From positions 2,790,001-2,854,000 of the forward strand of contig CP054180.1 of the NCBI GenBank assembly GCA_015709635.1: a DNA stretch of 64,000 bases. The letters are read 5' to 3'. Source of the stretch: Gammaproteobacteria bacterium. GTDB lineage: Bacteria > Pseudomonadota > Gammaproteobacteria > Burkholderiales > Nitrosomonadaceae. Made by a program: the position numbers and the translations under genes. Positions 14,532 to 23,950 of this stretch are shown piece after piece (the stretch's first letter is position 1; each line of letters opens with the position of its first letter). Under the pieces are notes generated by a model. That model ran no database searches and was not told where the DNA came from. It was given only the letters and a program-made list of their open reading frames with translations.

Positions 14532-17351
14532 ATGGAATCCATAAAAATACGTGGTGCGCGGACGCACAACCTGAAAAACATCAATCTCGATCTACCGCGC
14601 AACAAGCTGGTTGTCATTACCGGTTTATCGGGATCCGGCAAATCTTCTCTGGCCTTCGATACGCTCTATGCCGAAGGTCAGCGGCGTTACGTGGAATCGC
14701 TTTCAGCGTATGCCCGGCAGTTTCTTCAACTGATGGAAAAACCGGATGTCGATTTGATCGAGGGGCTCTCCCCCGCTATCGCCATCGAGCAAAAGGCAAC
14801 TTCGCACAATCCGCGCTCAACCGTTGGTACCGTCACGGAAATTCACGATTACTTGCGCCTGCTGTTCGCTCGCGTCGGCGATCCGTTTTGCCCGGAGCAC
14901 AATATCATGCTGACCGCGCAAAGCGTGTCGCAAATGGTCGATCATGTGTTGCAGCTTCCAGCCGACACGCGCCTGATGATTCTGTCCCCATTGATCGTGG
15001 AGCGCAAAGGCGAGCAAACCGATTTATTCGATGAACTGCGCGCGCAAGGTTTCGTGCGCTTGCGCGTCGACGGTGAAGTGTATGAAATCGATGCTTTACC
15101 CAAACTGCAGAAAACCAAGAAACATACGATCGAAGTCGTGATCGACCGGTTGAAAGTATCTGCGGATGCCAAGCAACGGTTAGCGGAATCATTCGAAGTG
15201 GCTTTGCGCCATTCCGACGGGCGTGCGTTGGCGGTTGAAATGGATAGCGGCCACGAGCATCTCTTTTCCGCCAAATTCAGCTGCCCGGTCTGCAGCTATT
15301 CGCTCTCCGAATTGGAACCCAGATTATTTTCATTCAACAATCCGCTGGGTGCTTGCAGCAAATGCGATGGCTTGGGGCAGATCACGTTTTTCGATCCTGC
15401 GCGCGTGGTCGCTTTTCCGCATCTTTCACTGGCTGCCGGTGCGGTCAGGAATTGGGATCGGCGCAACCAATTTTACTTTCAGCTACTAACCAGCCTGGCG
15501 CAACATTATCAATTCGATCTGGAAACACCGTTCGAGAGTCTGAGTGAGCCCACCCGCACTATTATTCTGTACGGTTCGGGTAAGGAAAAGATCCATTTTT
15601 CCTATTTAACCGAAAGCGGGCGCAAACAACAGGAAACACATCCGTTTGAAGGCATCATCCCGAATCTGACGCGGCGTTATAAGGAAACCGAGTCACAAAC
15701 GGTACGCGAGGAATTAGCGAAGTATCTCAATGCGCAAGTCTGCCCGGACTGCCAGGGTACCCGCCTTTGCCAGTCGGCACGTCATGTGCGCGTTGCGGGG
15801 CAGGCGATATACGAAATTAGTGCCTTTCCGTTAAAAAAAGCCAAACAATTTTTTGATCAAATCGCATTATTGGGTCACAAGCAATCGATCGCCGAGCGCA
15901 TTGTCAAAGAAATTTCCAGCCGCCTGCAATTCCTTAACAATGTCGGCTTGGATTACTTGTCCTTGGATCGCTCGGCCGACACATTGTCCGGCGGTGAATC
16001 GCAACGCATCCGCCTCGCCAGCCAAATCGGCTCCGGCCTGACCGGTGTCATGTACGTTCTGGATGAACCTTCCATCGGTTTGCATCAACGCGATAACGGC
16101 CGCCTGTTGGATACGCTCAAACACCTGCGTGATTTGAGCAACAGTGTCATCGTTGTCGAGCACGACCAGGATGCCATACTACTTGCGGATTACGTCGTCG
16201 ACATGGGGCCGGGTGCCGGTGAGCATGGCGGCTTCGTGGTGGCGCAAGGCAGTCCGCAAGCGATCCAAGAGAATGATAACTCCCTGACCGGTCAATACCT
16301 GTCCGGAAAATTAGCGATCAACATACCGCAGCAACGCCATGCTCCCAATCCTGAGCGGATGCTGCGCATTGAAGGCGCATCCGGGAATAATCTCAAGAAT
16401 GTCACGCTCAACTTGCCGGTCGGGCTGTTTGTTTGCGTCACCGGTGTTTCCGGATCGGGAAAATCGACGCTGATCAATGAGACGCTGCATCGTGCGGTCG
16501 CCCGGCACCTTTACGCCAGCAATGCCGAACCTGCACCTTACCAGCATATCGACGGACTCGCTTTTTTCGACAAAGTAATCAACATGGATCAAAGCCCGAT
16601 CGGGCGCACGCCGCGCTCCAATCCGGCTACCTACACCGGTTTGTTTACGCCGATCCGGGAATTATTCGCCGGTGTGCCGCAAGCGCGTGAACGCGGTTAT
16701 GCACCCGGGCGCTTTTCTTTCAATGTCAAAGGCGGACGGTGCGAGGCTTGTCAGGGCGATGGCGTGATCAAAGTGGAAATGCATTTCCTGCCGGATATCT
16801 ATGTTACTTGCGATGTTTGTCACGGCCGCCGCTATAACCGCGAGACGCTGGAAATCCAATACAAAGGCAAAAATATCAATGAAGTACTGGAAATGACCGT
16901 GGAAAACGCGCATGAATTTTTCTCGTCGGTGCCGGTAGTTGCCCGCAAATTGCAAACGCTGCTGGAAGTCGGCCTTGGCTATATTACATTGGGCCAGTCC
17001 GCGACCACATTATCGGGCGGCGAGGCGCAGCGGGTGAAACTATCGCTCGAATTATCCAAGCGCGATACCGGACGCACGTTATATATATTGGACGAACCCA
17101 CGACCGGTCTGCATTTCCAGGATATCGATCTGTTGTTGAAAGTCTTGCACCGGCTACGCGACCATGGCAATACCGTGGTGGTGATCGAGCACAATCTCGA
17201 CGTTATCAAAACCGCCGATTGGATTATCGACCTGGGTCCTGAAGGCGGCGACGGCGGCGGATGCATTATTGCCGAAGGCAGTCCGGAAACGATTGCCGCC
17301 AATAGCAACAGTTTTACCGGCCATTACCTGCAATCCATGCTGGCAAAATAG
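14532..17351 (+). CDS. uvrA: Excinuclease ABC subunit A
   Basis: The 939-residue protein is full length for UvrA. It has two ABC modules with Walker A GLSGSGKSS (about residue 32) and GVSGSGKST (about 640). The signature motifs LSGGES and LSGGEA are present, with zinc-binding CPVC...CSKC (about residues 253-280) and CEAC...CDVC (about 737-766). It recognises bulky DNA lesions with UvrB in nucleotide excision repair. It is divergent from the MFS gene. The glycerate kinase gene starts 5 bp after its stop, so the two are probably co-transcribed. Confidence 0.97.
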   Translation: MESIKIRGARTHNLKNINLDLPRNKLVVITGLSGSGKSSLAFDTLYAEGQRRYVESLSAYARQFLQLMEKPDVDLIEGLSPAIAIEQKATSHNPRSTVGTVTEIHDYLRLLFARVGDPFCPEHNIMLTAQSVSQMVDHVLQLPADTRLMILSPLIVERKGEQTDLFDELRAQGFVRLRVDGEVYEIDALPKLQKTKKHTIEVVIDRLKVSADAKQRLAESFEVALRHSDGRALAVEMDSGHEHLFSAKFSCPVCSYSLSELEPRLFSFNNPLGACSKCDGLGQITFFDPARVVAFPHLSLAAGAVRNWDRRNQFYFQLLTSLAQHYQFDLETPFESLSEPTRTIILYGSGKEKIHFSYLTESGRKQQETHPFEGIIPNLTRRYKETESQTVREELAKYLNAQVCPDCQGTRLCQSARHVRVAGQAIYEISAFPLKKAKQFFDQIALLGHKQSIAERIVKEISSRLQFLNNVGLDYLSLDRSADTLSGGESQRIRLASQIGSGLTGVMYVLDEPSIGLHQRDNGRLLDTLKHLRDLSNSVIVVEHDQDAILLADYVVDMGPGAGEHGGFVVAQGSPQAIQENDNSLTGQYLSGKLAINIPQQRHAPNPERMLRIEGASGNNLKNVTLNLPVGLFVCVTGVSGSGKSTLINETLHRAVARHLYASNAEPAPYQHIDGLAFFDKVINMDQSPIGRTPRSNPATYTGLFTPIRELFAGVPQARERGYAPGRFSFNVKGGRCEACQGDGVIKVEMHFLPDIYVTCDVCHGRRYNRETLEIQYKGKNINEVLEMTVENAHEFFSSVPVVARKLQTLLEVGLGYITLGQSATTLSGGEAQRVKLSLELSKRDTGRTLYILDEPTTGLHFQDIDLLLKVLHRLRDHGNTVVVIEHNLDVIKTADWIIDLGPEGGDGGGCIIAEGSPETIAANSNSFTGHYLQSMLAK

Positions 17352-17355
17352 CACC

Positions 17356-18627
17356 ATGAACCCGCGTGGCGTTTTGCTGGAAAGCTTCGCAGTGGCCGTG
17401 AAAGCCGCTGATCCATTGCATATCGTGCCGCAGCATCTCCCCAAACCGCCTAAAGGCCGCACACTCATTGTCGGCGCCGGCAAAGCTGCCGCTGCCATGG
17501 CGCAGGCGGTTGAAAGCAGTTGGCCTGCCGCTGCACAGCTCGATGGTCTAGTCGTCACGCGCTATGGGCATCGTTTGCCCACAAGCAAAATTAAAGTTGT
17601 TGAAGCTGGTCATCCGCTACCGGATGGCTATGGCGAGCAGGCTTCGCACGAAATTCTGACCATGATCAGGACGCTCACTCCGGATGATTTATTGCTTTGC
17701 CTATTCAGCGGCGGAGGATCCAGTCTGCTTGCTTTGCCCATCGACGGTATTTCTTTGCAAGAGCTGAGAGAAATTACACAGCAATTGCTGCGCTGCGGTG
17801 CGAGTATCCAGGAAATCAACACGGTACGCAAACATCTGTCGGCCATCCAGGGCGGCAGGCTTGCTGCAATTTGCAAAGCCCCCGTGCTGGCTTTGATCAT
17901 CTCGGATGTCACCGGCGACGCCGCGACGCATATCGCTTCCGGCCCCTGCGCACCCGACCCGACCACTTTTGCCGATGCGCTCGCTGTATTGAATCACTAC
18001 GATCTTAATGTACCCCCGGCAGTCAGGAAAATTCTATGTGCCGGAAGGGATGGTGTTATCAATGAAACCCCTAAACCGGGCTCCGCTATTTTTGCTCAAG
18101 TCGAAAACCGGATTATCGCCAGTGCACACGACTCATTGGTTGCAGCAGCACACTATTTTCGGAATCTCGGCATTACACCATTGATTCTCGGTGATACCGT
18201 AACCGGGGAAGCACGTGAAATCGCCAAAAGCTATGCGGCATTCGCCCGCGAGATCCGTCGCTATCCGCACTGGTTGAAAGCACCGGTGGCACTACTGTCC
18301 GGCGGCGAAACCACGGTTACCATCAAAGGTAATGGGCGCGGCGGACGCAACGCCGAGTTTTTGCTCTCGTTATTGATCGAGCTTGACGGCTTGAATGAAG
18401 TCTATGCATTGGCCTGCGACACGGATGGATTGGATGGCAGCGAAAACAATGCCGGTGCGCTCATTACACCGGATTCGCCAGCACGGGCGGGGAAACTGGG
18501 ATTGAATGGCGCTGCGTTTCTGGACAATAACGATGCCTACACGTTTTTCCAGCAATTGAACGATTTGGTAATCACCGGTGCCACTTATACCAATGTGAAT
18601 GACTACCGCGCCATTCTTATTCTTTGA
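17356..18627 (+). CDS. Glycerate 2-kinase (MOFRL/GckA family)
   Basis: The 423-residue protein matches the type II glycerate kinase family. It has an N-terminal DUF4147 domain with LIVGAGKAAAAMAQAVE and LLCLFSGGGSSLLALP. The C-terminal MOFRL domain has LLSGGETTVTIKGNGRGGRNAEFLL and ACDTDGLDGSENNAGA. It makes 2-phosphoglycerate from glycerate and ATP, as in photorespiratory-type glycolate or serine salvage. The ATG at 17356 is chosen because it begins the conserved MNPRGVLLESF segment; the upstream in-frame sequence lies inside uvrA. Its last 11 bases overlap the convergent gene at 18617. Confidence 0.9.
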   Translation: MNPRGVLLESFAVAVKAADPLHIVPQHLPKPPKGRTLIVGAGKAAAAMAQAVESSWPAAAQLDGLVVTRYGHRLPTSKIKVVEAGHPLPDGYGEQASHEILTMIRTLTPDDLLLCLFSGGGSSLLALPIDGISLQELREITQQLLRCGASIQEINTVRKHLSAIQGGRLAAICKAPVLALIISDVTGDAATHIASGPCAPDPTTFADALAVLNHYDLNVPPAVRKILCAGRDGVINETPKPGSAIFAQVENRIIASAHDSLVAAAHYFRNLGITPLILGDTVTGEAREIAKSYAAFAREIRRYPHWLKAPVALLSGGETTVTIKGNGRGGRNAEFLLSLLIELDGLNEVYALACDTDGLDGSENNAGALITPDSPARAGKLGLNGAAFLDNNDAYTFFQQLNDLVITGATYTNVNDYRAILIL

Positions 18628-19177
18628 TCGAACATGCGCGATTGACCTTATCCGTGTTGTGATTGCGATCAACCTGTATCGACGACAAAAGCAACCCTTG
18701 CCGGTACCATCTTTCGATTACATATTCATAAAATTGCTGGTTTCCTGGAGCCTCAGAAACTAACGCCAGTTTCTTGCCGCGTTCGGTTAGCAATACATGC
18801 CCCAAATCCAGATAATTGTTACTGTCAGTCTGAAAACCTATTTTTGTCGGCTTACCACTGTAAAATAAACGCGTGTGCTTGCCGTAGCCTTTTTTGATAA
18901 ATCCGTTGGCATCAAATGCGATTAAACCGGCTTCCTCGAGATGCTTTAGCGTCGATTGATTAATTCCCTGCTTTGTATAAATTTCATCCTCTAGATCAAA
19001 AATAAGAGGTAATGGGTCACCTTGAATCCATACAAATTGGCACAATGCTTCAAAAATCAAACGGTCTTCCGGGCGCAAAGCAAATTGATCCAATGCATCA
19101 TGATCCGCAGCGCTTTTTCTAGAATGATTAGTTCCAGATGTAAAAAATTGAACAAGCGCTGTCAATAAATTACCCAT
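18617..19177 (-). CDS. Hypothetical protein, possible winged-helix content
   Basis: This 186-residue protein is not confidently recognised. It is soluble, with no signal peptide. Its middle (residues 55-100) reads like a helix-turn-helix with wing: IYTKQGINQSTLKHLEEAGLIAFDANGFI. The block LGHVLLTERGKKLALVSEAPG resembles the end of DUF2806/TIGR03899-type proteins, but this is a weak match from memory. CAGGTATAAGA precedes the ATG. It is 26 bp downstream of a small membrane-protein gene on the same strand, so they likely form a pair. It overlaps the convergent glycerate kinase end. Confidence 0.6.
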   Translation of the reverse strand: MGNLLTALVQFFTSGTNHSRKSAADHDALDQFALRPEDRLIFEALCQFVWIQGDPLPLIFDLEDEIYTKQGINQSTLKHLEEAGLIAFDANGFIKKGYGKHTRLFYSGKPTKIGFQTDSNNYLDLGHVLLTERGKKLALVSEAPGNQQFYEYVIERWYRQGLLLSSIQVDRNHNTDKVNRACSIKE

Positions 19178-19203
19178 TCTTATACCTGGTTAACGTTCTT
19201 TCA

Positions 19204-19620
19204 TTAATTTTTATCTGTAGTTTTCGATTCCGCAACGGATAATTCTTTTTTGCCGTCTTCTTTAGTTTCTTCTACTTGCTCACCAGTCTTATCTTTTGAC
19301 TTTGGAGTATCTTTCAGCTTTCGAGATTTTATCTCCTTACGGATTTCTTCCAGAAATGCAACATTATCCTTAAGCTGCTTATCACTTCGATACCATGAGA
19401 AACACGTTACCGCCCCCATGATGATCAGTATAACGCTCATCACATCGATACCATCAAAGAAGATAAATGCAACGCCGGTTGAAATAGCGAACGCACCTAA
19501 AAATGCTGTCAATAGCCATAATTTTGAGCCAGCACCCGAACCCTTACTCCTCTTGTCCCATGCTTCAAGATTATCGCGCGTACTAATCAATTCTTCATCA
19601 GTCCATTTTTTCATACTCAT
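19204..19620 (-). CDS. Small two-helix membrane protein, unknown function
   Basis: The 138-residue protein has a charged N-terminus (MSMKKWTDEELISTRDNLEAWDKRSKGSG). Two membrane helices follow at about residues 32-53 and 57-75. The C-terminal tail is Lys/Glu-rich and likely a cytoplasmic coiled coil (LKDNVAFLEEIRKEIKSRKLKD). AGGAG precedes the ATG. It is the first gene of a probable two-gene unit with 18617-19177. It is not recognised. Confidence 0.6.
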   Translation of the reverse strand: MSMKKWTDEELISTRDNLEAWDKRSKGSGAGSKLWLLTAFLGAFAISTGVAFIFFDGIDVMSVILIIMGAVTCFSWYRSDKQLKDNVAFLEEIRKEIKSRKLKDTPKSKDKTGEQVEETKEDGKKELSVAESKTTDKN

Positions 19621-19715
19621 GACAGCATTCTCCTATAAGCATCCATCAATATTCCTTGAATTATAAATTTACTACAAGAAAAAAAGTTAATTAGAATTTT
19701 CATCTTTTACAGCAA

Positions 19716-19744
19716 TAAAAAAGGCACCAACCGGTGCCTTTTTT
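19716..19744. terminator. Rho-independent terminator of the porin gene
   Basis: AAGGCACC and GGTGCCTT pair around AACC, flanked by A6 on one side and T6 on the other, so it can act in both directions. It lies 17 bp beyond the porin stop codon on the minus strand. Confidence 0.9.
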
Positions 19745-19761
19745 ACGAGATCAAAACTTTC

Positions 19762-20964
19762 TTAGAAGTTGTGACGCATACCTATATTATAGGTATTACT
19801 GTCTCTGAATGAAGAACCAACATTCTTATCATCGACCATTGCTCTTTGATAACCGCCAAACAAGCTTGAACGCTTGCTTAGATTATGTATCAGACCAACC
19901 GTAAAGCTGCTTACTTGGCGGCTATTTGCACCGCCGGATACACTGTGCGCATGTGTCATACCGCCTTGAGCGATGAAACTGGTATTGCCCCAATCATACT
20001 GACCACTCGCAAACCAGATATTACCGCTACCACCTAAATTCATTGCAGAATTACATTGTCCATAGCCATCCGGACTGCCGGTGGCAGGATTGCCTAACAT
20101 AGCTGCATTAGAGCAAGTCGCTGCGCCGATTGCGTTCGTAATATTTTCATATTGACCTCTGAGTTTAAAGTTTTGATAACCCCATGTAGCACCACCGCGC
20201 CACACATGCTCGTTGCTCAATCCCAAAAGCTTTTGATTGGTACCAGCATTATCGCGAGAGTATCCACCAAATACACCTAAATCATGACCTTGATACTGCA
20301 CTTCATATTTACCGGCAACCTGAAAATCCCACGCACCACCACGACCACCAGAATTGGCTAGAGCACCGGCATTAGTATCTGTAGTAAGATTAAGTGCATT
20401 AGTTGGATCTAATCTATTAGCATAACCAGGCATAAATAAAGCTGAAAAACTGAAACCTTCGACTTTTGGTGAATCATAACGTGCAGCGCTGTCTACAAAG
20501 CTTTGTGCTCCGGATCCCAAACCATTAGCAGATGCCGACATAGTACCGCCACTACCGGAAGCTTGGAGAGTCGTATATGCAAACGGATCAATAGTCATAC
20601 CACCGGCAAAATCTTTGAACGGAGATTGCACACGACCAAATTTCAACTCACCCCAATTATCATTAGCCAATGCAATCCAGCGTTCCCGAGCGATACCTAT
20701 GGCACCAGTACCGGTGCTGAAACCATACTCAATATGGGCTTTCGCTTTTAAGCCAGCACCAAGATTTTCGGTAATGTGTGCCCCCCAACGCGAACGACCC
20801 GTATTATCACCGATCATGGCTTGATTACCCTGTCCTTCTTTATCAACTGTAGCATACTCCGCCTGTACACTACCAAACAGCGTTACATTCGTTCCTTGTG
20901 CTGATGCAACCATTGGAACTGCAAGTGCGCTGGCTACTGCCAGCGAAATAAGTTTCTTCTTCAT
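19762..20964 (-). CDS. Gram-negative trimeric porin
   Basis: The 400-residue protein has a typical signal peptide (MKKKLISLAVASALAVPMVASAQG). The mature start NVTLFGSVQAEY and the final YNIGMRHNF with terminal Phe fit the Burkholderia/Neisseria-type 16-strand porin family. It forms general diffusion channels in the outer membrane. The ATG at 20964 has GGAGAA upstream; the frame open to 21126 is not used. The gene is monocistronic, with a strong terminator. The 5' region of about 420 bp to the next gene presumably holds a strong promoter. Confidence 0.92.
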   Translation of the reverse strand: MKKKLISLAVASALAVPMVASAQGTNVTLFGSVQAEYATVDKEGQGNQAMIGDNTGRSRWGAHITENLGAGLKAKAHIEYGFSTGTGAIGIARERWIALANDNWGELKFGRVQSPFKDFAGGMTIDPFAYTTLQASGSGGTMSASANGLGSGAQSFVDSAARYDSPKVEGFSFSALFMPGYANRLDPTNALNLTTDTNAGALANSGGRGGAWDFQVAGKYEVQYQGHDLGVFGGYSRDNAGTNQKLLGLSNEHVWRGGATWGYQNFKLRGQYENITNAIGAATCSNAAMLGNPATGSPDGYGQCNSAMNLGGSGNIWFASGQYDWGNTSFIAQGGMTHAHSVSGGANSRQVSSFTVGLIHNLSKRSSLFGGYQRAMVDDKNVGSSFRDSNTYNIGMRHNF

Positions 20965-21388
20965 ACAGAAGTTCTCCATTAATGTTAAAACGACTGGGGC
21001 CGTCCTATTTTGCTTTACAACATACAATCCGGTTGAATGCACCCCGCTTGATCGGACCTCCCAACGCGGGAAGGTTTGATTTGATTTTGCCCCAATATAG
21101 AAACATACTGCAAGAAAAACAAACAAATCTTGCTAATTAAACAATGAATATGTTGTATCCGAGCAACATATTTGTTGCTTTTCTGATGATAAGCTTCATT
21201 TTATCTTTTGATTAACCCATTCTTACTTCTCGATTTGATTAATATTACAACAAAACCATTTGCATTCTCGCCATATAGCGCATAACTGTGCTGTTTTTTT
21301 CATGTTTTTAATCATAAAATTTCAGTTATCATTTCCATTACGTTCACATTCTCATAATTTGAGCCTAGCACCTATGCAAGGTCTGACT

Positions 21389-22378
21389 ATGTATAAACCC
21401 TTTTTATTCATTATTGTTGCATTCAATCTAATTGCTACTTCCCCAATCAGCAGAGCTGAAACATGGGTACTCCCACCTCCCGATATTGATATTTTTGGTC
21501 AAATACGAACCACACACGCAAGCAGCACGGAAACATTGCTCGATATCGCACGTCGATACGATATCGGCCAAATAGAGATTTTATTGGCCAACCCCAATGT
21601 TGATCGATGGTTGCCTGAAGATGGCGCAAAAGTTATTCTGCCAAGCCGCTATATTATTCCCCATGCCGAACGCAAAGGTTTACTTCTAAATTTACCTGAG
21701 ATGAGAATTTATTATTTTCCGGAACCTAAAAAGAGTGAAAAGCCAATGGTCATCACACATCCGGTAGGTATCGGCAGAATGGATTGGGTGACCCCGTTAG
21801 GAATTTCGAAAATAGTTGAAAAAAAGAAAGATCCCACTTGGATACCTCCAAAATCTCTTCAGATGGATAGAATAGCCAATGGGGAGCAACCTTATCCCAG
21901 CATAGTGCCACCGGGTCCTACCAATCCCTTAGGGCGGCATGCCATGCGTTTGAGCATCGGTGGCGGAAGCTATCTGATACACGGGACCATCAAGCCTTTC
22001 GGTGTCGGAATGCGCGTTTCAGCAGGGTGCGTCCGCATGTACCCGGAAGACATTGAAGCACTCTTTGATAAAGTTCCAATCGGCACCCAGGTGCAAGTTG
22101 TTAATCAACCGATTAAACTCGGCTGGTTAATGGATTCTCTTTATATTGAACTTCATCCGCCACTTGAAGAAGACGAGGGGAAATATGCCAATTATAAACA
22201 GATGGTAGTAACCGCCATTAATGATTTTCTCACATTAAAAAGCAGCAAGAGAAACATCCCTACAGATTTTGAAATAGACCAGGAAACTCTCAAACAAGCA
22301 ATCCTAGAGAAAAGCGGAATACCTGTTCTAATCTCTCGTGCACGCGCACAACAATTACACACACAAAACAACCACTAA
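21389..22378 (+). CDS. L,D-transpeptidase (ErfK/YbiS/YcfS type) with LysM-like domain
   Basis: The 329-residue protein has a signal peptide (MYKPFLFIIVAFNLIATSPISRAE). A LysM-like region follows at about 40-85 (TLLDIARRYDIGQIEILLANPNVDRWLP). The YkuD catalytic domain carries HGTIKPFGVGMRVSAGCVRMYPED with the active cysteine. Such enzymes crosslink peptidoglycan or attach Lpp to it in the periplasm. An Lpp-like lipoprotein gene lies convergently 100 bp away, a suggestive partner. The ATG at 21389 is preferred over 21260 because AAGG lies 7 bases before it and the signal peptide begins there. Confidence 0.88.
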   Translation: MYKPFLFIIVAFNLIATSPISRAETWVLPPPDIDIFGQIRTTHASSTETLLDIARRYDIGQIEILLANPNVDRWLPEDGAKVILPSRYIIPHAERKGLLLNLPEMRIYYFPEPKKSEKPMVITHPVGIGRMDWVTPLGISKIVEKKKDPTWIPPKSLQMDRIANGEQPYPSIVPPGPTNPLGRHAMRLSIGGGSYLIHGTIKPFGVGMRVSAGCVRMYPEDIEALFDKVPIGTQVQVVNQPIKLGWLMDSLYIELHPPLEEDEGKYANYKQMVVTAINDFLTLKSSKRNIPTDFEIDQETLKQAILEKSGIPVLISRARAQQLHTQNNH

Positions 22379-22422
22379 TCCTTCATGAACGGGAAGCTAA
22401 ATTACACTACAGGGATATCCAT

Positions 22423-22450
22423 AAAAAAACCCCTCAGAGAGGGGCTTCTT
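22423..22450. terminator. Bidirectional terminator between L,D-transpeptidase and Lpp-like genes
   Basis: CCCCTC and GAGGGG pair around AGA, with seven A residues to the left and CTTCTTT to the right. It sits between the convergent genes ending at 22378 (+) and 22479 (-). Confidence 0.85.
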
Positions 22451-22478
22451 TATGGATCCAATAATTCCTTTTTTGGAA

Positions 22479-22769
22479 TTACTTATGCATTGCTTTCTTA
22501 AACATACGATCAATTTTTGATTCCGTATCAATTGAGCGTCTGTTTGCTTCATCAGCAACGCGCAAAGCATCATTTGCTTTAGCATTAGCAGCAGCTGCTT
22601 CTGATTTAGCAGCAGCTGCATCAGCTTTAGCTGCAGCGATATCAGCGTTTACTTTATTTTGCAGTTCTTCTAACTGACCTGTGGTTGCACATCCTGTCAG
22701 TCCAATAAAAGCACCTGCAATTACTGCCAGCGTTAACATACGAACTGGATGCTGGATTTTTTCTCTCAT
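22479..22769 (-). CDS. Lpp-like alanine-zipper outer-membrane lipoprotein
   Basis: The 96-residue protein has a lipoprotein signal with lipobox LTGC (Cys27). A heptad-rich alanine coiled coil follows (AAAKADAAAAKSEAAAANAKANDALRVADEANRR), and the end is MFKKAMHK with a terminal Lys as in Braun lipoprotein. The layout suggests a trimeric helical lipoprotein that tethers the outer membrane to peptidoglycan via an L,D-transpeptidase. Two L,D-transpeptidase genes flank it. GAGGAGATCGG precedes the ATG. It is longer than E. coli Lpp (78 aa). Confidence 0.85.
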   Translation of the reverse strand: MREKIQHPVRMLTLAVIAGAFIGLTGCATTGQLEELQNKVNADIAAAKADAAAAKSEAAAANAKANDALRVADEANRRSIDTESKIDRMFKKAMHK

Positions 22770-23036
22770 TCCGATCTCCTCAGTTGTTTATTCTATTCAA
22801 TACGCACAAAGATCCACCACTTTCACTAGCTACTGATACCTGAGTATCAACAGCGCGATGGAATCTTATCCGATTTTTCCCGCAAAATAAATGGCTTCTA
22901 AGGCAAATTTATAAAACTCTTAGTACAAAAAACCATTAAATATTTATTAAGTAACTAATAAAAAAGCCATTTCAATCAAAAACCGCAATTCAAGCAATTA
23001 ACAACATTACATACTGTTACTGTCATTGTTTATTGG

Positions 23037-23615
23037 CTAACGAATATTCACCAATACGCCAGGCTTAATCCATTTACTAAGTTGGTCAATTTGCTCATTT
23101 GTTAGTGCAATACAACCGTTTGTCCAATTATATTGATGATGAATCTCCCGATCGCCCCGGCCAATTCCATGTATGCCGATATGACCACCCAACGGCGTAT
23201 TCTGCGGAGGGGATTTTCCCATACTTTTTGCTCTCACTATCGAGAACCACGTTTCTTCGTCAATTCTGTTTTCATCTAGCGCACGTTTTGCTGTATCCAG
23301 ATTCGGATAATTAAGGCCAAAAAATCGATAGTAACGGCTCTTTTCGTTAATCCAACCAATCCGGAAGCTGCCCAATGGGGTTTTGTCATCTTTTGTCATT
23401 TTCGACCAGGTAGTGCCGAAACGCCCGATTGCCACATTCTTGAACACCGACTGCACAGTATCACCCCGCATTACCGACAAAGTATGTTCCACTGTATCGA
23501 CATCAATCCAAACACCATCATCCTGCGCTTGTGCCGCTTTATGCATCACTGACAAGCCGGTCAGCCCGGTCAACAAAATCATCAAATAATAGATAAAAGA
23601 ACTTCGCTTGATCAC
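23037..23615 (-). CDS. L,D-transpeptidase (YkuD domain), secreted
   Basis: The 192-residue protein has an N-terminal signal or anchor (RSSFIYYLMILLTGLTGLSVMHKAAQA). A YkuD domain contains IGIHGIGRGDREIHHQYNWTNGCIALTN with catalytic His and Cys. It is shorter than the other L,D-transpeptidase in this window and lacks LysM. The start is a GTG at 23615 with only a weak ribosome site; an ATG at 23582 is possible but would shorten the signal. It lies between the Lpp-like lipoprotein and the hyp cassette. Confidence 0.85.
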   Translation of the reverse strand: MIKRSSFIYYLMILLTGLTGLSVMHKAAQAQDDGVWIDVDTVEHTLSVMRGDTVQSVFKNVAIGRFGTTWSKMTKDDKTPLGSFRIGWINEKSRYYRFFGLNYPNLDTAKRALDENRIDEETWFSIVRAKSMGKSPPQNTPLGGHIGIHGIGRGDREIHHQYNWTNGCIALTNEQIDQLSKWIKPGVLVNIR

Positions 23616-23695
23616 TTTTCAAACTATGACTATCGATAATAAAAGTGATTAATTATGTCATAATTTCTATATCTGGAAATCCCCATTAAGTGGCT

Positions 23696-23929
23696 ATGTG
23701 CCTTGCTATTCCTGCTTATGTAGAACAATTGACCGCCGAAAATCATGCCATCGTCAATCTTAGCGGTATCCGCAAAGAAATTTCACTGGCTCTGGTTGAA
23801 GATATTGCCCCGGGGGATTACGTCATCGTACATGTTGGTTTTGCGCTACAGAAGCTGGATCCGCTGGAAGCCGAGCACACTCTGGCAATGTTTGCCGAAA
23901 TCTCTTCGCGCAATCAAGATCTATCTTGA
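23696..23929 (+). CDS. hypC: Hydrogenase maturation chaperone HypC
   Basis: The 77-residue protein begins MCLAIP, the invariant HypC start whose Cys2 binds the Fe(CN)2CO precursor and HypD. The middle (LVEDIAPGDYVIVHVGFALQKLDPLEAEHTL) is the family's beta barrel and helix. The ATG at 23696 is chosen over a GTG at 23690 so that the Cys is residue 2. It is the first gene of hypC-hypD-hypE-hypX. No hypA, hypB or hypF lies nearby. Confidence 0.93.
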   Translation: MCLAIPAYVEQLTAENHAIVNLSGIRKEISLALVEDIAPGDYVIVHVGFALQKLDPLEAEHTLAMFAEISSRNQDLS

Positions 23930-23950
23930 CGTAGTGATGAACACATCGCC

